Made by a program: the position numbers and the translations under genes | Notes under the pieces: generated by a model | The model's input: only the letters and a program-made list of their open reading frames with translations | What the model was told of the DNA's origin: nothing | The model's database searches: none | Part shown: piece by piece, positions 48,101-59,790 of the stretch | Numbering within the stretch: the first letter of the stretch is position 1 | Layout: every line of letters starts with the position of its first letter | Assembly: GCA_009602725.1 (NCBI GenBank) | Contig: WELB01000002.1 | Location: 872,711-936,710 of the forward strand | Direction: 5' to 3' | Length of the DNA: 64,000 nucleotides | DNA from: Spirogloea muscicola | Taxonomy: Eukaryota > Streptophyta > Zygnematophyceae > Spirogloeales > Spirogloeaceae

Positions 48101-51100
48101 AGGCCATTCTTGCATCATTCCGTCCCGATGTGGGCTTTGACGATTTCCTTGGACAGGCTGACAACCTGGGTGCCATCTTCATCGCACTCAATGACGAGGT
48201 TGCACTTTGCTCTTTGTGCAACACTCATGAGTCTTTGGGTGCTGGATGTTCACAGCCTCTGCCCCCTTTGAGGAGCCACAACTGTTTCTCGTAAGATGGA
48301 CTTGAGAACATGTTGTGGGAGGTGGTGTCTGCCACGTGCTTATGCCTGATGAGTATCTAATTTAAGCATCCTCCACTCCAGGCTTGCGAAGTGCGGGAGC
48401 TGGCTGTGGTCCTTGCGGGTCGCCTTGCAAGCCGAAATCCCGCTTATGTCTTGCCAGCCCTACGCCACTACCTCTTACAGCTCTTAACAGACCTCGAGCA
48501 CAGGTATCTTCTGAAGCTTATTTATGCCTCAACCAATCTGATCATTGTCTGCGTGTCTTGCTCTTTTCTGCAAGTGACAATTGTTTTGCCTGCTTTGGCA
48601 GTACGGACAACAAGCATCGTGAGGAAAGTGCACGTCTTCTGGGTGATCTTATCCGAGCTTGCACACGCTTGGTCCAGCCTTATATTTCGCCTATACTCAA
48701 GGTGGGCGTCATCTTTTCTGTATGCCACCAACACAGTCACTTGAGCAGCAGACGTGTTCCTTAAAGCACTTGTGATACAGTAGACACCCTTGGTGTTTTA
48801 TGTACCTGAAGGCCTTCATCCCCTTGCTGCATCTTGTGTGCTGCTTCAGTTCTTCCAGTGTGGATATAGCTATTAAAGTGTAGCCTGTCTTTGGTTCTTG
48901 CCACTTATCTGGGACACAGAAATGTGAAGGATGTAGCTCCGTGAGTACTTAATATATATGTCACTTACAAGATTTGCAACGTGAGGTTGCTTCGTTTGCT
49001 CATGAATGTCGCTGCAGCGACTCACTTATGAGAAAGGTCGCTCTTTTCAATACTCAGTCCATCTCTGCAGTATGAATTGAGGACTTACATGCCTCAGTGA
49101 GTTCCCTTGCTTCCAGGTTCTGGTAGCCAAGCTACGTGAGGGTTCCGCATCCAGCACTGGTGGAAGTGGCAGTGGCACGAGCAGTGTCGTTGCTAGTATC
49201 CTAGCAACCGTAGGGGAGCTTGCCAGAGTGGTATGTCCTTTGAGATATGAGCACCAAGGCCTGATGCATGGCGCTTGGAATTGCAAGTGCTGGTGCAATG
49301 AGAGGGTCATGTTCCTCTATCAGCACTTCTCACCAATCATGTAGAGTAGAAATACTTGGAAGTGTGTATGCACAGGCACAAATCTTGTCACCTATACCTG
49401 CATTCTGGGGTGTCAGTGCCTGCTTCTTGACAATGACTCAGTCAAGTATGGCCAAAATGCACCAGGGGGGAAGGGCTATGCGGCCATACCTGGGGCAGCT
49501 CATGCCGCTCATAGTGGAAGCGCTCCAGGACGGTGGAGCCATTAGCAAGCGGGAGATAGCCGTGACCACGCTGGGCCTTGTTGTGGAGAGCACAGGGTGC
49601 GTGCCTGCAAGTAGCAACCGCTGTCTGCGCGACTCACATTGTCCGACGCTCTGATGCCAGCGCACTCGTTTCACAATGCGTGTCGCAGGTACGTGGTGGC
49701 GCCCTACTCAGACTACCCGCAGCTTCTCGCCCTCCTGCTGCGCCTCCTCAATGGAGAGCTTGCCTGGTCCACCCGAAGGGAGGTCCTAAAGGTGAGTGTC
49801 CATGGAAGTGACACGAGCCTTTTCAAAGCGTATTAGAGCCGGGCCTGCATCACAACTCCTGTGTCGCGGATGACTGACATGCTTGGCGGAGCTGGCAGGT
49901 ACTAGGCATCATGGGGGCGCTGGATCCACACGTGCACAAGCGGAACCTGACGGCCTTGCAAGCGGAGGCCCTGGACACGGGTGGCACCTTGCATGGGCTG
50001 CAGGCGCGGTCCACAGGGGCTGCCATTGCAGGAGGAGGTGGGGGGGGTTGGGGCGAGGCAGGTGCTGCCGGTGCAGGTGGCGGAGAAGCTGCTGACGCCC
50101 TGCTGCTCCTCCCAAGTGGGGGCCTGTCACCTACGTCGTCCGAGGACTACTACCCCACCGTGGCCATCGCAGCCCTTATGCGCATCCTCCGCGAGCCCGC
50201 GATGTCGTCCTACCATCAGCGTGTCATCGGCTCCCTCATGTACATATTCAAGGTCGTCATTCCCGAGCCCGCCACCCTACTAGGTGTGCAATTGACTTTT
50301 TGCTGTGCTCCTGAGTGGGTCGTCTTAGCTGCCCTCTCCTCTGACATGTTGGAGGGTTCCTGGCTTCGGTGCAGTCAATGGGGCTCGCATGCATCCCGTA
50401 CCTGCCAAAGGTATGTCATGACATTCTTGGAGGCCCTGTGAATGTGGTCATGCTGTGACCACTGTCCAGTTTAGCATCCTGCCAGCAAGGAAGCTGACCT
50501 CTTGATTTCTGCATAGGTGATGCCGGACCTCTTCCACGTCATCCGAGTCTGCGAAGAAGGCTTGCGAGAATTCTTATTCTGGCAGCTTGCGCAGCTGGTG
50601 AACATTGTCCGCCAGGTGTGTTGCCAACCCCTCCATATGCTCCACGGGTCGAACGGCTCTTGAAGACCTGTGTGTGTGCACTGACAGCAAGTAACTGTTG
50701 TGTCAGCACATTCGCAAATACCTACCAGAACTTCTGGCCCTAGTCTACGACTACTGGTCGGTGCTTCTGCTACCCACCTCCACAAGATCTGCCACAGCCT
50801 CGCCGGTACGTCTTACATTGAATGGCCAACATATATTTCTCGCAGTGTACATTGCAGGCAACGGAATGGGCTGATTGTCAATTGCAAATTCGTGCAGGTT
50901 CTAAACCTGGTGGAGGCCCTGTGCCGAGCATTGAACGACGAGTTCCGCATGTACCTGGGCGAGGTCCTTCCTCGTTGCATACAGGTCCTTGGAGACGCCG
51001 AGCGCTCCAACGACTATGCCTATGTTCCACCTGTCCTTCACGCCTTTGAAGTTTTCAATGGTCAGCACTGTGGCCTTGAGAGTGCGGCGATGTGACTTGA

Positions 51101-54100
51101 TACTGTGACCTGTTTGACTTCAGCTTTTATGACGCTGCATGTCCCTGTGACGCGGCCATATCAGGGAGCATGGAGGAACACATGCAGATGCTCCTGCCGG
51201 CTCTAGTTCGGCTATTCAAGCCCGGAGTGACAGATGCTCCTCTGGAGGTCCGACGAGCTGTCATTTACACGCTTGCACGCCTCGTCCCTTCAATGCAGGC
51301 AAGTGCTCAGTTTGTAGTACGGACGTCAGCATGCCTTGTCCTTCACTGCCGACATGTGCTTGGTAGTATGTCTGCATATGTGCACACCTGTCCCTCCAGA
51401 CGCGCTTGATACCCTATGCGCAATGTATTGAGCTTGACAAATTTTGCTGGCTATTCAGGTGGCAGGTTACACGTCTGCCTTACTGCATCCACTCATGCGA
51501 GTCCTTGACGGGTGAGAAGTCATCTGCATCGCCTTCAGATACAACCAATCAGCCAGTGAGCATAGTCTGATGGCAGAGGTTTACTGTGTGGCAGGAGTAT
51601 TGAAGAACTGCGTCGGGATGCAGTGGAGGCCATCTGCGCTCTCGCAGTAACATCTGGTGCAGATTTTGTGGTGTTCCTGCCAGCACTTCGCAAGCTTCTG
51701 CGGAAGCATCACATTCAGGTAAAAGAGGCTTGCATTAAGCACGTACACTGTCTGCCCTCAAACAATCTGCCTGTCTGAATGAGACTGGTACTTCTAATTG
51801 CAGCACCAGCATTTTGAGAGCATTGCGGGAGTACTACAGAGGAGGGAGGCGCATATGCCGAGCGATGCCATGGCCGTCCAGCCCTCTCTGAAGCAAGATC
51901 TAGGGGCACACAATGTAGGACCTTTTCACTACAGTGGGTCCACGGTCTTTGACCCTGATCCTGGCGACCAACTTGATGGCGACGGACCAGACGTTGCTGT
52001 TGCTGCTCGCAACCTGAAGGTCCATGCCTTTGCAGTTCCCTGCAGCTGACTGCTAGAAAACAGGCCGCTGGCAGAGACTTGAACAATTGTAGCTTGTTTT
52101 CTGTGGAAGGGGCTGAGGCAGCAAGTATTTCCAGGTGAATGAGGGGCACCTGCGTAAAGCATGGGAGTCGTCTCAAAGAAGCACCAAAGAGGACTGGGCA
52201 GAGTGGATGCGCCACTTCAGTGTGGAGCTCCTCAAGGAGTCACCTTCCCCAGCTCTGCGCACTTGTGCTGGCCTTGCACAGCTGCAAGTACGAGACCGAT
52301 TCGCAATTTCCCTCGAGATTTGCATGAAGGCACATCATCTCTTTGCCAAGCATCTGCTGCGTTTGTATTTTCTTGTGAGCATCACAAATATATTTTCACA
52401 GCTGTATTTGTGTGCTGAGACCACCCCCAATTGGCTGATCAGCCTCATGTTGCACGGGAGCTTTTTGCCGCCGGGTTTGTAAGCTGCTGGACAGAGCTTA
52501 ACGAGGGCTACCAAGACCAGCTTGTGCGGTCTCTGGAAGCTGCATTTGCCTCGCCAAACATTCCCCCTGAGATCCTGGCGACCCTTCTCAATCTTGCTGA
52601 ATTCATGGAGCACGATGAGAAGCCCTTGCGTGTGGACATTCGGACACTTGGGGCCCTTGCTGAGAAGGTGGGTTAGCAAAACTTGGGCAGACCACAAGGC
52701 CTTCTGCAAAGGACTGTGCACTGTGGTTGTTTTGACTGGCTGCTGACAAGACAAAGGTGCACAACATCCTCTCCTGCTTTGCCTTCATCCAGTGTCATGC
52801 ATTTGCCAAAGCCCTGCATTACAAGGAGATGGAATTTGAGGAGAGCCCTACAACAACCGTGGAGGCGCTCATTCACATCAACAACCAGCTCCATCAACAC
52901 GAGGTTCTCAGACCTTGCCTTGGCAACTTGGTCCAGCCTCTCTTGAGGCTATCTCCATAATACACCTCTTCTGCTTCCTTTTGTCCTGAGTTAATCTGTG
53001 TTGATTGCAGCAACAATCGCAAGTATCTGACACCTATTTGAGGTTGACACAAACAGGCAGCAGTGGGAATATTGGTCTATGCGCAACAGAATCTGGCTGT
53101 GGTATTGAAGGAATCCTGGTAATTTGATGTCATACCCCACACTAGTTGTATGTGTGATTCAGTACCGCATCCACCTTTGGATGACAGCAGCCAGACTGAG
53201 ATGAACGAACTGCCCTGTTGACATGCGACTTTGGACTTTAGGTATGAGAAACTGCAGCGATGGGATGAGGCATTGGCCGCTTATGCAAGGAAAGCAGCCT
53301 CTGCAACCAGTCCGCATGCAGTGCTTGAGGCAACTCTTGGTGAGTGCAGTGCCTCCTTTGCTACCTCCTACTCCATCCATACGAGCACTCTCGCTGCTCT
53401 GCAGTCATGTACTTCTTTCTGAAATCGTTTTGTCTGCAGGTCGCATGCGCTGTTTGGCAGCACTTGCCCGGAGAGAGGAGCTCAGTGTGTTGTGCCGGGA
53501 GTCTTGGGCCCCCGCAGAATCTGCTGCCCGTCTTGAGATGGCGCCAATGGTGCATAACAAGACCCTTAGCATCACCTTGGCCAAGCGTGAAGCCTGGTAG
53601 AAACATATCAGGGCTGACATTTTGTCATCTCTGGCTTGCGGCTGCTACAGGCTGCTAGTGCTGCCTGGAACATGGGGGAGTGGGATGAGATGGCCGAGTA
53701 TGTGGCGGTGCTTGATGATGGCAGCAGCGAGCTGACAACACTGGCTGGCCGCATGAATCTGCACACGACCTCTGGGCATGCGGGTTCCAGTGGTGGTACT
53801 GGGGCCTCAGATGGTGCCTTTTTCCGTGCTGTGCTATGTGTACGCCGCGCTCAGGTTTGTGTGCTTCTGCAACTGACTGTTCACCTGTGGTGCATATATC
53901 AGTCAGATGCTTGACCCTCAGAGCAATTTGTATAAACAACAAGCACAGCAAGCTTGTTGACGTCTTCGTTGTGGAGGCTATGCAGTATGCAGAGGGTCGT
54001 GAGTATGTGGAACGGGCACGGAAGCTGCTGGCAACTGAGCTTGCCGCTCTGGTCTGTCTCAGTGCAAACACTTGCACTTCCTGCCCTACTAGGGCCTGAT

Positions 54101-57100
54101 CATGTACTTTGTCGCGTTGTTGTAAGTGGGGCTTTCTGACGTGGTCTTTGTACTGCTATCAAGGATTATGGCTCGACTGTCTCAAGGGCACACACCACTG
54201 CACTTGCAGGTCTTGGAAAGCTATGAGCGAGCATACAGCGACATGGTACGCGTCCAGCAGCTGGCTGAGCTGGAGGAGGTGCAGGCCTCACCAACTTTCA
54301 TTCCTTGCATCTGAAGTGTGCTGAGAGTAGGAAGTCAGGGCATTGTGACAATGCTTCAGCACATGACATCTGTGCACTGAGTACTCGCTAATTCCTTGTT
54401 GAACTGTCTCATTGCATTGAATGAGAAACAATGCATTGTCTAAAAGGCAAGACCAATATACACATCTGAGAAATCATCAAACTTGCTGATGCAATATACA
54501 CATCTGAGAAATCATCAAACTTGCTGATGCAATTGTGCAGGTTATAGACTACTGCACACTGCCCGTCGATGATCCAGCAGCTGAAGACAGGGCGGCCCTC
54601 ATTCGGCAGATGTGGCACGACCGCATCATGGGTAGCCAGCGCAACCTGGAGGTCTGGCAAGCTCTGCTTGCTGTTCGTTCTCTGGTGCTGCCAGCGCCGG
54701 AGGATGCAGCCACCTGGTTGAAGTTTGCTAGCTTATGCCGCAAGCATGGGCGAGTCCCGCAAGCTGAGGCCACGCTTCTCAAGCTCCTGCAGGTGGGTCT
54801 CTCAAACAGAGCAAGTCCTCACCGTAGAGATCTCTGCAGTTGTTGTTCTGTTGTTGCTGGCTTTGTGAATCAGACACAGCATTCTTTGGCTAGCCTGTGT
54901 GATTGTTGGTCGATGTATCTTTCGGTTGACCTCTTGCAGCTACTTCTCCTATCGTATCACAGAACCTAGCATTAGCATCTCTTGTCAGACGGGCCCTTGT
55001 TCAATGATATAAATGATCAAGCAGAAATTGTGTTGACTTGAAGTTGTTTCGCATGACCAGTATGACCCCAATACAAGCAACAGCGAGCGAGAAGGGCCGT
55101 CGGCACCGCCGCAGGTCGAGCTGGCGTACCTAAAGCATGTCTGGTCGTTGGGCGGAGAGGCAAACCAGTGCCGAGCGTACGACAGCCTCACAGAGCTCGC
55201 AGCACGTCTGGACAAGGAGACAGGGGCATCGACGTATCCCAACGGGCTCAGCACCTCGCCCAGCCTCTACTTGCCGCCGTCGGGCCAGTCGCCCTCGCTG
55301 TCCACGTCTCTCATCCCCTTGTCTGCGGCGGCTCGCACAGTGCCATTGCTGGCAAGGGTCCATCTGAAGCTAGGGCTCTGGCACTGGGCACTGCACCCTG
55401 CGCTCGATGACGGCAACATCCGTGGTATGAACACCGCCATATTCCAGCATAGCATGTTGTGCATCTGTTTCCAATATCCTAGTATCCTAGAATGAGTACG
55501 CTGCAAGATGAATCTGAATCTCACAGAGAGTTATCCTTCACAGTTGTGGATGGAGCAGACTCTGACATGCTGCTTGATATTACAGAGGTCGGTGCGTCCC
55601 TTAGAGCTGCCACAGAGGCCGCACGAGGCTGGGGCAAAGCATGGCACAAATGGGCTCTTTTCAACACGGCAGCTATGAGCCACTACATGTCCAGCTCAGA
55701 GAGAGGAGCATCGAAAGCGGCTCTGCGCCATGTGGTCGCCGCCATCTCGGGCTACTTCCGATCAATTGCCCTCTCGGCAGCATCACCTACTTGCAGCGGC
55801 GACGACTGCCTCCAGGTTGACAGACCGAAATTTAGCTGAGTGCATGTCTTCTCTTGCCTTCTTGATCCCAAAGTATCATGCCTGGGAGATCAAAAGCAAA
55901 AGGGCGTCTTGATTTCTTGTTGCAGGACATTTTGAGGCTGTTAACGCTGTGGTTCAACCACGGCGCCGCTCCGGAGGTACAGGCGGCCCTGCGGGACGGC
56001 TTCGGCCACGTTAGCGTCGACACGTGGCTCTTGGTCATCCCGCAGATGATCGCCCGCATCCACAGTCAAGTAGCTGGCGTGCGGAGCCTCATCCAGGGCC
56101 TCCTAGTGCAGATTGGCGCGCACCACCCTCAAGCGCTGATGTATCCGCTGCTCGTGGCCTGCAAGAGCATGAGCAATGCAAGACGCACGGCGGCGCAGTT
56201 CGTGGTGGACCAGGTCCGCCACCGCAGCGCGACGCTGGTGCAGCAGGCACAGCTGGTTTCGCACGAGCTCATCCGCGTGGCCATCCTGTGGCATGAGCTG
56301 TGGCATGAGACGCTTGAGGAGGCTTCACGCCTCTTCTTCGGCGAGCGCAACGTGGAGGGCATGCTCCAGACACTCCAGCCTCTGCACGCAATGCTGGACC
56401 GTGCGCCAGAGACCCTCAAAGAAATTGCATTTGTCCAGGTCGAGCTCATCTGTCCAAGCTTGAAATACAGACTATCTATTGCTTCTTAACAGATCAGATG
56501 CCTCCGTCTGGACAGGGCAGCCAGCTGAGCTTAAGATTGTCGTGCAGGCTTATGGACATGAGCTGCAGGAGGCCAACGATTGCTGCCTCAATTATCGCCG
56601 CACGGGCAGGGAGGCAGATCTGACGCAGGTTGTCACTCTCCCCTTCATTCCAAGCCGCTGTGTTTATGGACTGTTTGCTTTTATTGAGAGGTTGATGGTT
56701 ACATGCTGTAATATGTGCTAATATGGCAGGCTTGGGATTTATATTATCATGTTTTCAAGCGCATCAACAAGCAGCTTCCAAGTCTCACAACGCTGGACCT
56801 TGAGGTCTGATCAGATTTTTGCTCCCTGGGCATTGCACTTACAAAGCGCCACAGGATGAAACACGCTTCTCTTAGAGTACTGCCAACCTCCTCATCTTAC
56901 ATATTTGTGCGTTATCAGAGCTAATGTCTTGCTGACCTCAAGCCATCCTTCGAAATTCGCAGTACGTCTCACCAGCTCTTGTGAATGCACGCAACTTGGA
57001 GTTAGCTGTTCCTGGCACTTATCGGGCAGGTGAGGCCAGCAGGGCTTGGCAGGAAATTTGCTTGAGTGGAAGGTTTCTCCTCTGATGGCCCACTGTGTAA

Positions 57101-59780
57101 GCAGTCGCAGAGCACAACATTTACTGACTAGCTTTTGGTGGGTCTGCTCCTTGCAGGTGCACCAGTGATTACTATTGCTGGCTTTGCACCACAATTGATA
57201 GTCATGACCTCGAAGCAGCGCCCCCGCAAGTGCACTATTTATGGCTCAGATGGCTTAGAGTACATGTTCCTGCTGAAGGGCCACGAGGATTTGCGGCAGG
57301 ACGAGCGTGTCATGCAGGTATAACGTACTTTGCAAGGGCTGCTTTGGTCCCGCTGCTTTGGTCCCACGCCCTGCAATGAGATCTTGTACGGGCCGATGCT
57401 TGCATGCTCTCTTGCACTTTGCAGCGAGCATGTGACACGATAATGATCTTTCCTGTGCACTTGGTGACACTTGTCTACAGCTATTTGGGCTTGTCAATAC
57501 ACTCTTGGCAAATGCCAGGCACACGGCAGAGAAGGATCTCAGCATCCAGCGCTATGCAGTCATCCCACTCTCTCCAAACAGCGGTCTTATTGGCTGGGTG
57601 CCTAACTGCGACACACTCCATCAGCTGATTCGAGACTACCGGGAAGCTCGCAAGGCAATGCTCTCTTCAGCACATCTCTGACATGCTTCCGGAAGTACCA
57701 GCACTGCATGAGGAGGGTCAGAATGTTGAGGAGCTTGCTTCTGATGTCCTGCAGATTCAGGTAAATGTGGAGCATCGTGTGATGCTCAATTTCGCTCCAG
57801 ACTATGAGCACCTTACACTCATGGCCAAAGTGGAAGTTTTTGAACATGCGCTGGAAAATGCAGCGGGCAACGACCTTGCCAAGGTGCTCTTGTGCCCTCA
57901 GAACGTGGCTGTGGTGCTCGCCAGATTGGCAATGGTGTTCGCAGCATGTCGTTGTTGGCACTTAGCAGCTTTCAGTCGCGTGACATTATTCAGCATCCTG
58001 TTGTGCTTGAGCAGGTCCTATGGCTGAAGAGCCGTAGCTCGGAAGTGTGGCTTGACCGACGAACTAGCTACACGCGCAGTTTGGCGGTTATGAGCATGGT
58101 TAGTGCTTTGCTCACTAAGCTGATCTTTCAACTGTATTCTCAGGTCACAATTGCTTACAAATAGCTGATATATTTCATCCTCTTTTCAACCTCTGCTAGG
58201 TGGGCTATCTCCTTGGACTGGGCGATCGTCATCCAAGCAATCTCATGCTTGACAGACATAGGTAACCAGCTATGTCTGTCGCAAGCTGCAATAGGAGCAG
58301 CTGACTTATTGTTGAGTGCTCAAGGTGGGAGCTTGCTTGTACTGTCAAGTGCTCACACATGACGAGCATGTGCAATTTCTGCAGTGGCAAGGTCATTCAC
58401 ATCGATTTTGGGGACTGCTTTGAAGCTTCAATGAATCGGGAGAAATTCCCGGAGAAGGTCAGCAATGAGAGTGTATTCTAGAGGACCCAAGTCTTGGTTT
58501 GGTGCAGCCATCCATGCATGCAGAGCGTTTTAGGAAAACAGATTGCTATAATCAAGTGTGTGCAAAATCGCCTAGCAGCTAACGTAGGCAAAAGGACCAA
58601 CAATAGTGCAGAGAGTATTGCACCTTCTTTGCAAGCAGATTCAGGTCAGGCAGTACTGCTCAGTGTGCATATGTGCATGCAGGTGCCATTCCGGCTGACC
58701 AGGATGCTGGTGAAAGCGATGGAGGTGAGTGGTATTGAGGGAACCTTCCGGTTCACATGTGAGGATGTGGTGCAGGTCCTGAGGACCAACAAGGACAGCG
58801 TCATGGCCATGATGGAGGTGCAAAGCAATCTCTTTTTCGTTCTAGCGGGCCTGGTTTGAGATGTTCACGCTGTTCATCGCCTATGGTTGTCTTGAAACAT
58901 GTGTGCCAGCTTGGTGAGAGGTAGCCCTGACGAGGAAGTGAGCCCATGATGCAGGCCTTCGTCCACGACCCCCTCATCAACTGGCGCTTATTCAACATCA
59001 ACGACACTCCACATGCGACTGCTGGCGGAGCCGGAGGAGGCGGCATCCGGCCCGCAAGCAACGACGAGCACAGCAACTTGCCATCCCCGCCGCAGCGAGG
59101 CGTGCGAGAGCGTGAGCTTCTGCAGGTACGCAGTTCGTGCCACCTTCGGAAGTCTTTTATGTGACAAGCTTAGGATGCTGGCGCCGTCGAGTCCCGCACG
59201 CCTGATAGTCTCTCCTAGGCGTCCTCCTCATGCATCAGCTGTGAATTTACCAAGTGAAGCTTCCCTAACGTGCCCTGTGTGCTGTGGCCTGCGTCGAGCC
59301 AGGCGGTGGGGCAGCTGGGCGACGCCAACGAGGTGCTGAACGAGCGCGCGGTGGCGGTGATGACGCGCATGAGCAACAAGCTCACGGGGCGCGACTTCGT
59401 GCCCCTGGGCCTGCAGCCGTCGTCCCAGGCGGGCGGCAGCGCGGGCCCGGCGCCGACCGTGGGGCCGGCGAGCCTGGGTTCGGGCCCGCCGGGACCCGCC
59501 GTGAAGCGGACGAGCAGCATGGAGCAGGGGTCCGGCGGCGGCGGCGGTGGCGCCAGCGGTGCGGCGGGGCGGGAGGGCGAGGCGGGGCTGGGCGTGCCGA
59601 CGCAGGTGCAGAAGCTGGTGGCGCAGGCGACGAGCCACGAGAACCTGTGCCAGAGCTACATCGGGTACGCGCGCGGCCCGCGGCGGCGGCGACGTCGGGC
59701 GGCGGCGGCGGCAATGGCGGCGGCGGGGGGACTGACGCGGCGGCGGCGGCGCGGGTGGCAGGTGGTGCCCGTTCTGGTGA
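45162..59780 (+). CDS. TOR: Target of rapamycin (TOR) kinase
   Basis: PI3K-related Ser/Thr kinase that couples nutrients to growth in TORC1, with RAPTOR and LST8. I read 48 exons and about 2619 residues; the frame is continuous. HEAT repeats run from exon 1 (45162-45680) to about 52900 (WVALRD-like [44 protein letters not shown]). FAT follows at about 53057-55815. FRB (55926-56804, about residues 2030-2130) has [21 protein letters not shown] with the rapamycin-contact Ser, and AWDLYYHVF. Kinase: [24 protein letters not shown] (57157-57317), [12 protein letters not shown] (58200-58261), [13 protein letters not shown] (58385-58457). A Gly-rich linker (59303-59600) precedes [14 protein letters not shown] joined across the last intron to WCPFW-stop (59762-59780). 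Introns after 46374, 51298 and 57654 use GC donors. Confidence 0.96.
54455..54530 (+). repeat. Exact 38-bp tandem duplication in a TOR intron
   Basis: Two identical 38-bp units (54455-54492 and 54493-54530, beginning AATATACACATCTGAG) lie in the intron before exon 54541-54792. They end 10 bp before the exon and may include the branch-point region. Confidence 0.95.
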
Positions 59781-59790
59781 GCGGCGAGGN

